DNA of 64,000 bases from Manduca sexta (Eukaryota; Arthropoda; Insecta; Lepidoptera; Sphingidae): assembly GCF_014839805.1 (NCBI RefSeq), contig NC_051131.1:2344913-2408912 (forward strand). Reading direction: 5' to 3'. Below the pieces are notes generated by a model. That model did not search any database and was not told where the DNA came from. It saw only the letters and a program-made list of their open reading frames with translations. The translations under genes and the position numbers were made by a program. Within the stretch, counting starts at the first letter, position 1. Each line of letters starts with the position of its first letter. This document shows positions 13,561 through 26,200 of this stretch, piece by piece.

Positions 13561-14776
13561 AGTTTATTTTCTACGAGACGTCTAAACCTTCTTACCGAAT
13601 GAATGTACAAAAATCTGCTAAGTAAGGAATTTATGTGCAAAATTTCTGGCTTCAAGAGCCAACGGTTTAAGCTGGGCTTGTCTGTCAGGTTTAAGAATTT
13701 TAGTCTAGGATCTATAGAAAAGGTCACTGCTCTCTTTAATTTAACACATCAAATGTTGACTACAAACATTCAAATCGTCATACGACAGAGCTTGATATTC
13801 TCAAGCCGAGGCATCAAACCTATCACTCACAAGCCTACGCAACTAATAATTAGATGTTGTTAAACAACTAAAACCTTAGACTTATCATCAAAACTTTTAA
13901 AAGAACAGTATATAAACTCATCGTAACAGCGCTGCGTAAACTGGTATTGTTTTCAATATAAACTTAAAATCAAAGTTTAAACTCGAAACAATTTAAAGTT
14001 ATATCACTTGGCGTGTACTCCCGTCAGCCACTAACTAAGTCTGCGTTCAAGTTTTGCCTAAATTGAGTGCAGTTAAGTGTCTAGCGAGATGACACGGGTT
14101 TGTAAGTGGGAAAGCCACGTTGCAGGCTATTTTGGCTGAAATATAATACGTTGCTTTGACCGATAGTCTACGTCTAAAAAAAATTGAATGTCATTTTTGT
14201 TTTTTCTTTACTTGCTGTATGTTTAATTTGCGGTTGATCATGCAGAGTTTTGTAATTGAAATATTTGATCGGTGTTGTTGCTGTTACGGCACTTACCATC
14301 AGGCGAGCGATATACTCGTCCCATTATTCGATTATAGAGAACAAAAAGCTTTGTGACCTACATGTTGTTTTGAAGCTGTAAAAAACCTTTGTCTCTGTAA
14401 TTACGGAATTCTGAGCTTAATTTCCACTTTTATTTGGAAGGTTTTCGCGTATTCATCGTCATGTCACCAGTCTGGATGATTGATGACCTGTTTTTACATG
14501 TCATCCCGACAAAGTACAGGCTGTTGGACCAAATGTTAGCCATATATAATATGATCAGTCTCGCAAAAAATTGGGATTAGGTTTTGTTTGAGAAATCTAT
14601 TGTGATGCTTAATCGGGGTAAAGAGTGTTTTTAGAACACCATTTACTCCAAGGAAACGGAGAGTTCGCCTACTAATTAGTGGATGTAAGGTCAATTCCCG
14701 CACCGCGGTTAAACTTCTTCCGTTACACTAACATTATCATACCAATTTACAGTTTGCTAAATATAGTACTTTAAGA
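13561..14776. other. Non-coding stretch
   Basis: No supported gene. A short piece of repeat family C lies near 14287-14325 (CATCAGGCGAGCGATATACT). Confidence 0.4.
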
Positions 14777-15053
14777 ACACACACAAACACACACATTATG
14801 TCTTAAGCCTGAAGGGGTAGGCAGATGATGCAATCAAGGCACCACATTTTCTATCAAACGAGTTTCATGATCCATCCCATGCTTCGATCAACATCCCATG
14901 ACGTAACGAGAAACGAGCCTATCGCCATATTGGGCACAAATTACAAACTCCGGGCTGATACTGAATAGAAAAACCCAATATACTTTATACAATCCAGGAC
15001 CTCAAAGCGGTGGTCGTACTGCGCACGCAAAGAACTACGCCACCGAGGCAGTC
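14777..15053 (-). mobile_element. SINE family A, diverged
   Basis: On the minus strand it starts with the head GACTGCCTCGGTGGCGTAG. It runs through the body, with GATATTGGGCACAAATT-type segments visible on the plus strand as CGCCATATTGGGCACAAATT, to a GT-rich tail seen as ACACACAAACACACACA. Parts of the head and the GTGGGTGCCC region are degraded and a short internal duplication (ATCCATCCC / ACATCCC) is present. Confidence 0.75.
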
Positions 15054-15470
15054 CACAAGACCACAACACTTACAATTCTGTAGACTATTGACAGCAACAT
15101 CACTCTGTGTACCAAAGGCATTCCATATTTCCATCACGCTAGGCTCGGAACGATCTCAATATTTTATCGCTGCTACATAACTGAGTTTTATTATTCCTTT
15201 AGTGCGTCTGGTTTTATTTTTTTCTACAACTTAATCATAAGTAGAGCAAGTTGCTCCGCCCCAGTTGCTTGTCTGACAGGACCACGTCTGCTCATAAATA
15301 TGCTACAGAACTTGCAAAGTGCTGCAACAAATTGTCCGCTTCTCTTGTTATATTGTGTAAACTCTAATTTAACTTGGTCTTTCATAATAATGTGTGTGAC
15401 CTGTATGAGTGCTTTATAGAATTCTGATGAAATGAAGTTCACGTCAATGTCTTGAAGATTTGGTAGGTAA

Positions 15471-15770
15471 AAAGCGGCGATAGCCTACTTGGTCGTGGAA
15501 CGGACTGCCGAGACGAATGTCCGCAGGTTCAAATCCCAAGGACACACACCTCTGACTTTTCTAAAATTATGCGTGTATTCTTAGTGAATTATCGCTTGCT
15601 TTAACGGTGAAGGAAAACGGTGAAAAAAAAGTTCTCTATAGGAATTTAAAAGGTCTGTGAAGTCTACCAACCCACACTAGGCCAGCGTGGTGGACTAAGG
15701 TCTAGTCCCTCTCAGTAGTAGAGACGGCCCGCGCCCAACAGTGGGGCAGTATATAATGCAGGGTTGAAAT
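15471..15770 (+). mobile_element. tRNA-derived SINE (family B), head to tail
   Basis: The only plus-strand copy of family B. It starts GCGGCGATAGCCTAC (A box region), then GCAGGTTCAAATCCCAAGG (B box), then the body with GCTTTAACGGTGAAGGAAAA and GACTAAGGTCTAGTCCCTCT. It ends in GCAGTATATAATGCAGGGTT. The middle has an A-rich insertion (GGTGAAAAAAAAGTTCTC) where other copies have a short GATGTTTTCC-type segment. Confidence 0.8.
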
Positions 15771-17027
15771 TATAAGTAATTAACTTTTATATCCTTGATC
15801 TAACATTACTCCTATGTGAGTGGCTCTATGCATAGGGAGCAAAATGTTCATAATGTCATGGGATAATTTTAGTTCGCGCGACCGTCTGCTCCCCACCCGG
15901 TTCCCGCATGGCTGTCTACAAAGCTTTATTGAAAGCAGAATGTCAAACTCGCCTCCCACGCGGCATTTATAAATAGTACATAATAGAAATACAATAAATA
16001 TTTGGCACATAAAATGCGACGATAAAAACTTTCCCCCAATTCAGCCATCGTAAAACCGGGGGAACGTTCGAGAAGTTTCTATAAAACACATCCGGGACAT
16101 TTTTACGAGGTGTCCACCACCGGGGAAACTACTGCGTGTCACTTTCAAGAATGTCATAAAAGGTGCCTAATTTAACACTTTTACTACTTGACCTTTGAAG
16201 TATGACTATAAAATTAGTAACCAAATTAATGTGAAACTTTGGTTCGGTTTACGAGGGTTTTAAGTAATAAACTAAGGTAGTTAAATATTAGGCCATCGCA
16301 GGATTAATGATTTAGAGATCTTTCTGTAGGTACTGCAGGTTTATATAGTTGATTTGTGGTCATAAGTTTTGGTATTGAAATTTCATGAGGCTATAAAAAT
16401 GATTGACTCTCAATTTATTTAGACCACGCTGTACTTACCGTATAGTACCATAAGTGCGTCGACATACCAGGATAAAACCATAATCATGTAACGGGATGAA
16501 GAGCTAGATGTCGTCCAAAGCAGTATTTTATATTCAAATAGAAGGCCATTGTATTTTAACTCTTGGGTCTTGCAATAGTTTATGAGTCAGAGAGTATATC
16601 AGACTAACCGCTGGTTTCGACTTTGAGGTCCATAAAAAACAGGAGTAAGAAACCAATTAACATTTATTAGCAAGGGTAGAAATATTTTAGATATTAAATT
16701 CAACGAACTTAAGCTAAATATAGCTTGTATCTCGAGGCGCTTTAAATTATAAAAACCAGTTAACGCAAGTAAGAAACAATAAAAATGTCACCTATATTTG
16801 AACAAAGACATTAACCAAGGACACATAAAAGGTAGCGTAATCAGTGAAGCAATAGGAGTTTAAATAGACGGAATTAACAATAGCCTTAGAAAACGAGTTC
16901 CTTTAGAAAGTTTATTAGCGTCTCGAGTGTCATCTTTCAGAGAAAATCTTGAAAGTAGGACCTATTTTGGGAACGACCTTGGTGGTACATGCGTTGGTAG
17001 TGCCGATAGTTTTGTTTGCAGAATTAA
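15771..17027. other. Non-coding stretch
   Basis: No gene or repeat recognised with confidence in about 1.25 kb. Confidence 0.4.
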
Positions 17028-17170
17028 GTCATCATCATTTCAGCCGAGAATCGTCCACTGTTGGACATAGGCCTCCTCCATTGAGCACCACAAGGACCGG
17101 TTTTGGGTCGCCCTCATCCATCGGACTTCGGCAACCCTCACCAGATCGTCGGTCCATCTCGTGGGACTTT
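17028..17170 (-). mobile_element. LINE 3' end fragment (C-terminus of reverse-transcriptase ORF)
   Basis: The minus-strand frame encodes RWTDDLVRVAEVRWM, then SLWCSMEEAYVQQWTILG and a stop, followed by CATCATCAT-type triplets. The RWTDD...W...GEAYVQQW pattern is the familiar C-terminal end of non-LTR retrotransposon ORF2 in insects. Only the last 50 or so codons are present, so this is a 5'-truncated insertion. A second, more decayed remnant is at 27846-27985. The exact LINE clade cannot be told from this short end. Confidence 0.75.
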
Positions 17171-18540
17171 CAGCCTTCTGATAAGGCCCATAGTGAGCGA
17201 TCAGCAGAATTAAGTACTTGTACTGAATTGGCACCACGTTTCAGTAGAACCGATGTGCATTGGCAGCATTACTGTTCTGTTTCGTATTTTTAGTGAGAGT
17301 ATCTAAGGTATAGTAAATTCTCCTTTTTCTAATTCATCTGTCCAAAACCATTAATGATAATTTTTTTTTTCACAGTATGCTCGAGTTATGGGTAGATACA
17401 TCAGTTGTTTTATCATTTGTTTGCTTACCTTTTGCTGTTACTGTTTTTGTTAGGTACAACGCATTCGGCACTCCAAATGTAAACAGATTGTGTGATTTTG
17501 CGGATTAAAAAGTGTAGTGGCTGTTTTACCGATTACATCTAATCACGTTCCAGAAGTTACTGCGTTTGTATACACTCGCTGAACTCTGCAGAACTGTAGT
17601 TTTGATCGGCTTCATATAAATATTTAAGATGATAAGGAAGTATATTGAAAATTCAAAGTTTTTTCACTGTTACTTGAGAGCAGATCTCAAGCTTACCACC
17701 AGACAAGAAACCCGTTCGACTACACCATTATTTAAAATAATAAGTTGCTATTAACTGTATCAAAAATTAAGTGATTATGTTCTATAAAAAACTTTATGCC
17801 TATTTACCAAAATATTCCCATAAAAAGTGTCTTAATAATTGCCAAGATATAGTTATGTTTTCCTGCAACACATCTCCAATATACCGTTCGATGTCGTGGA
17901 GTATAATGCGCAGTAGTAGTAGGTATACTATTTTATTAAACGTCTCGATCAGTTTCGAAGAGCCAGGAAATAGCTCAGTATTTTTAGACGAGTGCTTTCT
18001 CGTTGATTTATGTTCGCGATGAGAACCCGTGGATCTTGTTATTTATGGCCCATTTCCTGTGAAATGCGATTTTAATATTCCAGTATTCTGTGTACAGACA
18101 TTTTAATAGAATATTGAACAAGTGCTTGTATAATGTCGGAAGCAGCAAGACGCTTCACAGTAAATGCTGAGTTTATTACAATGTTTGGAATTGTGTTTAG
18201 AAATGGTATTATCGTCATTCGTGTGTTTTCTTTTTCATTGTCAGTGGAAGCGTATACCAAATTTATTGTCAGTTATAAGATTAAATAATGCGAGCATGTC
18301 TTTAATTACTTTATTTTCTTGATACGTTTAATGAATGGATGCTAATATAGTGTGTAATAACCTTGATGTTGGATTATAATAATTTAGCAATAGTTATGAC
18401 GTCTGGTGTCATTGATTATCAACATGTTCCAAAAAGCTGTTTGGATATGAAATTGTCATGAGAGAATAAACCATAATCGTAATTAAGTGCTGAAGCGGCC
18501 TACAGACCGGCCGGTCTCAAGGGTACCACTAAATAAAACA
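17171..18540. other. Non-coding stretch downstream of AstC-R
   Basis: No supported gene; AT-rich sequence beyond the 3' end of the receptor gene. Confidence 0.4.
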
Positions 18541-18544
18541 ACCC

Positions 18545-18971
18545 AATTGACGAACATAACTTTATTACACTTGACATGACAATGTGAATATTTACACGAT
18601 ATGTACATACTTCCATACAAACCTAACTAAACATAGTGGTATACAAACTTTGATCCTTACGTTCGCTAAGCGATAAAACACTTTACACCTTAGTAAATTC
18701 ATCGTTACAACCCTATACCGAGTCGACTCGCGCTAATTTGTACAAAATTTAACCTTATTACGTAACACCAGGACGCATTTCACCGTCACACACACTTAAC
18801 ACGGTCGGTACAAAAGTGTCGCAGGCGGCAGTAGTTCGAAAGGCAGGGCTCGCACCTTTCGATCTGCCGCGGCGACGGTTCACTGTCCATCACTTAGTCT
18901 ATAGACACGATAAGCGTGTCCTCCTCCAGGGCAGCGCACGAAGGCTCGCGACGGCGGCGCGAGGCCCGCAC
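18545..18971 (-). other. Probable 3'UTR of the AstC-R gene
   Basis: The minus-strand stop codon of the receptor is at 18972-18974. About 400 bp further on lies a canonical AATAAA (TTTATT at 18561-18566 on the plus strand). Cleavage would be expected some 10-30 nt beyond it, near 18535-18550. The end is inferred from the signal, not observed. Confidence 0.55.
18561..18566 (-). terminator. Poly(A) signal AATAAA of AstC-R
   Basis: Canonical hexamer on the minus strand about 400 bp past the AstC-R stop codon. It is a reasonable 3'UTR length for an insect GPCR mRNA. Other AATAAA occurrences exist in this AT-rich DNA, so position is the main argument. Confidence 0.55.
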
Positions 18972-20216
18972 TCAGAGCCGTGAGTGCGAGAGGCCGTTGG
19001 GTGCTATCAGGGGCGCCAGGGTCGGCGGCCGCGCCTCCAGTGGCAGCACCTCGCTTGCCGCTACGGACCGCGACGTCAGCGCCGTCGAGGCCTCCGACCG
19101 CGATCCACCCACTGCCACCGACAGCCCGCCTCGCGACTCAATCGCTCTGGCTTGCGCACGCGCAGCTCCTCCGCCCCGTTTCCTCGGTATCACGCTGTTC
19201 TCCACGTGCAACGTGGCGTTCACATCTTTCCCAGCTGCGCATGTGCACGCTTTTAGAAAACTCTTCTTGAAATTATCTGACAAGAAAGCGTACAGAATCG
19301 GATTCATAGCGGAATTGCTGTAACTAAAGCAGGCGGCAACGAGGAACACCGTAATGGTGATTCTGCTCGCGCACTCCGTGGGTGGTGAGTATATCAGCGC
19401 CACTTGGAACGCCCAGTATGGCAGCCAACACAACACATACACAGCTATCACAGTTAGCACCAGCTTCGTGACTTTTCTGTGTGAACGTTTCTTCTCTTTG
19501 GACTTGTTCTTTGGTCCCACAGTCTTTAGTTTCCGTATGACTAAACAGTAAAAGACGAAAATAAGCGTCAGTGGTGCGGCGAAACCCAGTGCAAAGGAGT
19601 ACAAGGTGAACGAGGTCTGGCCCTTGTTGAAGTCTCGTTTAGGCCACACGATGTTGCAGGACAGACCATTGTCGGTCGGTATCAGCGTCGTGTACATAAA
19701 TATTGGGGTCATCACCAGAGCGGAGGCGGTCCAGGCGGCGGCGGAGACGATACGAGATACAAAAGGAGTTCGAAGACGTGGCGCGGCTATTGGATGGCAC
19801 ACAGCGATGTATCTGTCAGCGCTCATGATGCAAAGGAATATGCTGCTCGTGAACTGGTTGATGCCTGTAGATATCATGTAGGCTTTGCACATGAACCGTC
19901 CGAATGGCCACGAACGGAGCGACATCGTCACTATGAGGAACGGGATGCCGATCAGGAAGCATTCGTCTGCGATGGCCAGGTTCACGATGTACATGTTGGT
20001 AACGGTCTGCATCTTGGAGTAGCGCAGCACCACATAGATAACCAGCGTGTTGCCGAGGAGGCCGACCACGCAGACCAACGCGTACAGGACTTGAGTGACC
20101 ACGTAGACGATAGGCAGGTTAATGTTGGGGCAGTTCTCAAGGGTGCCATTGTAGGTGCCGTTGTCATCGTAGCTAAAGTTGCCGTGGCCATACATCTCGA
20201 CGTCTTCGAGCTCCAT
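18972..20216 (-). CDS. AstC-R: Allatostatin C receptor (somatostatin/opioid-receptor-like GPCR)
   Basis: A complete 414-residue rhodopsin-class GPCR in one exon. The N-terminus carries three N-glycosylation sequons (N13, N19, N23). Seven hydrophobic segments follow. Key residues seen: G55-N56 in TM1, LAIAD (80-84) in TM2, C110 and C187 as the likely extracellular disulphide, DRY (134-136) after TM3, a lysine/arginine-rich third loop (about 228-251), CWLPYW (263-268) in TM6, and NSAMNPILY (301-309) leading into FLSDNFKKSF (311-320). C324 and C326 are possible palmitoylation sites. The YSNSAMNPILYAFLSDNF signature and length fit the insect AstC receptors, which are orthologues of vertebrate somatostatin receptors. 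From family knowledge, the ligand is the cyclic peptide allatostatin C, acting through Gi/o and, in moths, linked to inhibition of juvenile hormone synthesis. The C-tail after residue 345 is GC-rich and low-complexity, and ends HSRL. This start is chosen because it gives the sequon-rich N-terminus, with a probable splice acceptor 36 bp upstream. AstC versus AstCC pairing cannot be settled by eye. Confidence 0.93.
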   Translation of the reverse strand: MELEDVEMYGHGNFSYDDNGTYNGTLENCPNINLPIVYVVTQVLYALVCVVGLLGNTLVIYVVLRYSKMQTVTNMYIVNLAIADECFLIGIPFLIVTMSLRSWPFGRFMCKAYMISTGINQFTSSIFLCIMSADRYIAVCHPIAAPRLRTPFVSRIVSAAAWTASALVMTPIFMYTTLIPTDNGLSCNIVWPKRDFNKGQTSFTLYSFALGFAAPLTLIFVFYCLVIRKLKTVGPKNKSKEKKRSHRKVTKLVLTVIAVYVLCWLPYWAFQVALIYSPPTECASRITITVFLVAACFSYSNSAMNPILYAFLSDNFKKSFLKACTCAAGKDVNATLHVENSVIPRKRGGGAARAQARAIESRGGLSVAVGGSRSEASTALTSRSVAASEVLPLEARPPTLAPLIAPNGLSHSRL

Positions 20217-20252
20217 GACGAACGGAGAAGTAGCTGCACAAGACGAATTTAC
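20217..20252 (-). other. 5'UTR part of the AstC-R coding exon with upstream splice acceptor
   Basis: On the minus strand the sequence TTTTTGTTCGCAG precedes base 20252. It is a pyrimidine-rich tract followed by CAG, which would be a 3' splice site in the 5'UTR, 36 nt before the ATG. This implies at least one upstream non-coding exon at higher coordinates, which I cannot place. The flanking CAG/GTAAAT is ambiguous because it also resembles a donor. Confidence 0.5.
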
Positions 20253-23200
20253 CTGCGAACAAAAACAATGTTGTGTTTAATGTTTAGTGTACTTGCTGAG
20301 ACTGACATTGCTGTGCTCGTATCTCTAATGGGAGGGCGGCGTATCAGGTTTCGGCCACGTGTTTTCGTTTGGAGTTTTATCTGTTTATCGTCAGACTAGT
20401 CAATTGCCGCGGCGTTTTTTATTTGGGACGAAATTACAGAACAAATATTGGTTTTATTTATTTTTTGACTCTTTATTATACATAAAATCGTATAGGAAAG
20501 TAAGTATACAATAGAGACGAGGAACAAACAGGAAGTACAAATGGTGATCTTGTCGCAATCGCTGATTTCTTCCAGCCCACCTTTGGATGGATTTAAATAA
20601 ATAAGAACGAAACGAGCGGGCGGTCAGTATCGAGTAATAAAAGGGTTTGGAAATTCGATGTACTAAAATAATAAGACATATAACACATATAGCACAAAAT
20701 AAGTAATAATATAATAAAATAACTACATATTATAATACAGTGTCTATTTGTGTCGATTTTGCGTCCAATATTGGTATTACAGCGACTCCGTCTGTGTATA
20801 ATACGGGTCATGTGGCATGCAAGGCTTTATTAGTTTTTTTTTCCATACAAACTATACCTCTACTATGATAAAATAGGCATGTGAACACAGATTATATCGG
20901 CGGCTTTTTAGCTTTAGCTTTTACCTACAACCTACAGACGAGATTGCGTATTAATGACATAATAATTATATCAATTTCATCGATAATATTGAATCAGAGC
21001 TCATTACGTTAATTAGCGTTATATTTTCCAATTACAACGCACTAGTATCAGTCGTGGCTTCGTCCCGAAATAAGTTCATGAGAGAATTAAAAGTTTATAG
21101 TCAGAAATGACTTCGATATATTTTATTACGAGTATTTTCAGTATTTCAATAGGTCTTAAGTTTATTTGCCACATACAAACTCACAAACTTCTATATAATG
21201 GTTCTTCGAAAGGTTAAGAGCTCTTTAACAGGGTAGATTAAGTATATTAAGTATGATATGCTGATGGGCAAGAATCTGATATATTTTTTGTGCCACGCTA
21301 AATCAACTTATTGTTTTATCTCGTAAAGTCACATACTGATATCAACTGCTGCATAATTTGTATCAAGTAACACAGAAGTTCCAAATTCTGTATCAGGAAG
21401 AATTTATTTTGTAAATCTAAGCTACCCGTAGCCATAAACTTCGATTCCTTATATAATTTTTACGATCTTCAAAACTGTATCGATTCTTTTGATTATAGGC
21501 CTTGATTTAAGATCGACCCTACATTTTATGAACACCTAACCTGATATGACCTTATCGTATTAAAGCAGATATATACTTATGTACATACTAAGCATTATAT
21601 TTATAGTTTAATTTGTTGAACGACATATGTTAACGGAACTTGTGAAATTTATCTTACAACGTAATCGAGAGAGAGAGAGTTGAGAATGTATCAGAAACGT
21701 GACTTATGCTGACTAGTTTTTTCTATTTCATATAATAACCGAGATAGGTGAATATGCATAATTGAGCTCAAATACAACATACATTTAGACTAAAATCGCA
21801 ACAATCACTAAAAGATTACTCTAAATATATTTAAACTTTAAACCAACCTATTATTGCTTTCTAGAATCAATTTGAGCGAAGTCTAAAAATAATTCTAAAT
21901 CGGCCTACCGATAACAGAAGCAAATATAAATTTTCGGAATCAATGTTCTACGTAGCCCACCATCATGCAAAAAGGAATGATGGATTGTAGACGATTATTC
22001 TTTGTAATGCTTGCGCGGAAATCGAATGAGTTATTGTGGATCGGGCGACCTTGCCCTGCAATACGCACGTCATCGGGTACTTACATTGTGTTTAAACTAT
22101 TGTTTGCTGAGCCTCTCGTGCGGGATCTGTAACAAAAAAATAAATAAATTGATTTATTTATATAAAAAGATTGATTTATTATATAACACAATTTGTATAC
22201 GTCATTGAAATATGTTGGGAGAAAATTAAAGTTTGTGTGTAGCCAATGTATTTACTAACAATCGATTTTATAGTTTTAAAGATAATTTGGGTTAACAGGT
22301 CCCTCCCTACTCTTTAAGAGATACTAATCTACATATGTAGCATGTAATAATGATTCCTCCAATCTATAACAATAATAATTATAATAATTTATTTATTTTT
22401 CATATACAGTCACTGGAAAAACAATGAAATACATAAATATATAACTAATTCATAAGGCAAAATCAAATAGATCAGCAGTCTGTCAAACTAAGCAACAGTA
22501 TCTTAATCTAGCTATTACCAACCCTTAAGTACAGCTACAGTCCCTCAACAAATAAATCACAATCAAAACAAGGGCCCCAATAACACGTCTCGCGTGAAGC
22601 CCCGAGAAACAATGGCTTTAAAATGTCACTTGAATAGGTTATTGTCCTCTGCAAAGCAAATTTGCACGTGTATACTGGAATAGAAACGAGAGTTTAATTA
22701 TACTGTTTTAAACCGTGTGACTTTGTGGTTTTGTTTTTTAATGTTTTTAATTTCCTTTTTATCGTTTTTTTAATCATGTCGTCGTGGCTTTACCTATGTA
22801 AAAGATGGTTCCAAGTTAAAATAGCCAACAGATATATTAAGAGATAACGAAGGATCTTATTAGTAAAATAAATTTTGAAATTGTTACAATAGTTGCGGAG
22901 ATAAGTGTTCAAACAACAGTCGTGTTCCGTGAGGTCTATAATATTATAAATGTTTGGATGGATGGATGGTTGGCGAGCGTGCAGTTCGATGCCCTGGTGA
23001 ATACTATAAAAAAACGCCGCACCGTAAACAGTAGTTATACTATGACCCAGGGTTTTGTGGTTATGTAGTTTTGCGCAACAGAGCCCTTGCAATTCGATGT
23101 CCACAGATTTTAGATATTATTTCGCAGTTACATTGCGTACTATGTCTCAAAATTCGCAAGCGTCATTCATCGAGATCATTCTTTAATTTTGACTTTATTG

Positions 23201-26200
23201 TACTTGCACTAGATTAATTGTCACTTTATTGTGCCAGAATAAAAATTACGAGAGTAATATTAAGGCTCGAGTGCGTTAAAGTAGTCTAGACTAATACGCG
23301 CGAGAGGTACACGAATATCGCATAAAAATAATCATAACGCGAACACCCTACCACGCCCGTAGCCCTTCGTGGAACTCTCAAGTTACTTTAAAATTCGCTG
23401 TTTATTAAGTCCTATATTTAGAAATGGGACCTTTATACGGTTTACATAATGTGATATTTTTAGGTCCTGGGAGTATTATGTACACATATGAATATGTATA
23501 GCAAATATCTCACCTTTATCGCCTACAATAGAATAGATTTTGTGAAGATAAAAATAAATTTAGGTAAAATGTACGCAAAGGAGCACTAACCTCACGTAAA
23601 ATTTAGTATTAGATCCCTTCTAGAAACATCATGACTTATATTATATGGGTTGTTAATACTTATGAGCTTTTTTACGTAAATAAGCCGCAGTCAATCTCTA
23701 CTGTTAAAAATCAGCTACCGAAAATGACTGCTTCGCCAACATTTATAAAGCGTGTTATAGACGTAGAAAATATATATTTTTGGCCTCCCGTTTCTTCTCT
23801 CATGCATTTATCATAAAGGGTCGATGAACCGTAAGTACACGTGGATCGTGTGTCTCTTAATAGATCCCTGAAGGCCACCGTAAAACATATTTATTTAAAT
23901 GTCAACATTTGCTTGAATATTTGCCGGTATTAGGTTATGTTATAATTGCGTGACTCGCTAACATCCAAGATTTATTTTGACTCCGACTTCATACATTTAT
24001 GCGAAAGTAATCAGGATTTGGTAAACCATGTAATTTCCAGTCTCGAATAGACATACAATTATGAAGGAGATAGGGGAGGTTCGAGCGAGAAATTGGGTCA
24101 CCTGATAGCAAAGCAAGTAGCAAATCCTATGTTCTCTGAAACCAAACATAGTTAATTCTTCCAGTCGTGATAAAACAGCATTACTATCTACAAAGCTGCT
24201 TGATGCTGTTTTTCTAGAAGGCAAGGGTACAGTAGGGAAGAGTGGTAACTAAGATTGAGTTCTTTATGCAGACAAAACTAACTACCTCTGTAAATGGTTC
24301 TACATTGTATAAATGTAAGGCAAGGAACATGGAATTTACGAATTATGCGTAACAAGTAATCTATCTAATAAAACACTTTCTGATATACGCAATCATCGCG
24401 ATTTCCTTTAAATAAGCATTTTGTTTGTAATAGTATTGATACCAGTACAAATAAACGCGCGTTTTGGTTGCGTTTTAAGAGCGTCTTCTCTGCTAATGAT
24501 CGTGTGCATTTATCTTCTAATCTCCGGCAATTATATTAAACCCTAATTTGAAACCTTCATTGCAACCAACAACGTGCAAATGTCTCCACATGTTAATACG
24601 TTTAGCTACTAGTCGTTTGATTAATCTAAATTGGGAGCTAGTTTAATTGCGTTCCATTTCGCTGATCTGTTTGTTTATCTGCCTAATGGTGTTCTGATTT
24701 AGATCCGTGTTTGTTTTATGCATCTGAATGATGAGACGAGCAGCCTCTAAGACTAAACAGCGCTAAATCTTGGAGTTACAATGCATTGTTTGGTAACACA
24801 GTAGAGTATCTACACCATGTGAGGTCCGTAGCAAATTTATCAAATGGGCCTTTGAATGGAACTCTTTAACTATATGGATTTTTTTCAGTTGACACTTTTT
24901 TAGATTTCAGTACACAAAAAATCTTAATAAATTTCACGAAATTCTAGGGCGCCTAAAGCCTGGCTTCGTGTCATGTCATCCTATCATTACGCTACTTGAC
25001 GGAACGTTCGTCAGCCTCGGATGTTGATGCGGCTTGCAGACCGAAACCATGCTCAGATAGTTCACCTCGCATAGCTGAAATGTTTGTCATATTTTTGTGC
25101 AAACTGCAACTATGTAAATTAAGTTATGTTCCATGTGCTATTTCCTCAACCATGCGAGCTACTTACTTGCTTATTAGTATGCAACCAGCGTCGTAAAAAA
25201 CCTGGATATACCAGTTGTATCTCTTCGTAGTGCTTCAATGATAGACGTCAAGTTGTTTAAATGTACATTTGTATGTATGCTAATAAATAGTATTTTAATT
25301 AAAGATAAGCACACTTCAATAAATTCAAAAACATTCGCGCGGATGCGAAGTTACCAAGAGTTTATTGCTTCAGTTAATTAATATCTAAGAATATAACAGC
25401 AGAAAATTAAACTCAAATCGTACCTATTTATTTATTCAAAAGATATAAAGTTGGTTAAAGACAAAATTATTTTGAGATTACAAATTTGAAAGACTACTTT
25501 GGATTAGAAAATGAGAATTCATCATGGTAAAGTGGGCTTAGCATGTTAATATATCTACAATACTTTATTGAATAGCATAGTTTATGAATCTATCTATGTG
25601 GTATGAAAATACCTACGGAGTACGATGCTCCCGCGCCGCATGGATGTTATATTGATCAATAGTAAATAACCGTTTACGTTAACAATTTCTTGTTTGTGAT
25701 CCCTACTTACTATTTTGTTTATGACACTATGTATCCACTGAGAATACTCAACCCGTCTCGGGTTACATTCAATTTTGAAGAGTTACATTAATTTACTTGA
25801 GTAAAAATAAAAAAATAATAATTACTAGTCGCTGAAGCTAAGCATCGCGTGTTTTGTAATTATTACAGCGTGAATGACGTTCCATTCATGTTAAGGTTCA
25901 GGAAAGTGTTAGCATTCAACGGTATACAGATGCTGTGAATGAGAGTTTGGCTCATCAATGGGAGATGCATATAGATAGCCTAATCACGAACTTTATCTTG
26001 GCGCTATTCAAAATTTGGATAAGCAATGAAACGACTAAATGAGAGCCGAATCAATCTTAGTGATGTTAAAATTGTAGAGCCCAGTAAAAAGATTGTGGTA
26101 ACCCCTATTTCGTTACTTTAAGACCCACAGTATATAATAGCCGACAAACAATTTAAGCACTCTAGTACTGAGGAATCTCTTGGTACGTTAGTTTAGCACT

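Noticed and set aside
13278..13727. 149-residue minus-strand frame and possible tRNA gene
   Set aside because: The frame crosses a full-length SINE; the tRNA-like A and B boxes are the SINE head, and the body and GT tail follow directly.
19794..20399. 201-residue plus-strand open frame
   Set aside because: Antisense shadow of the AstC-R coding exon; the GPCR on the minus strand explains the sequence.
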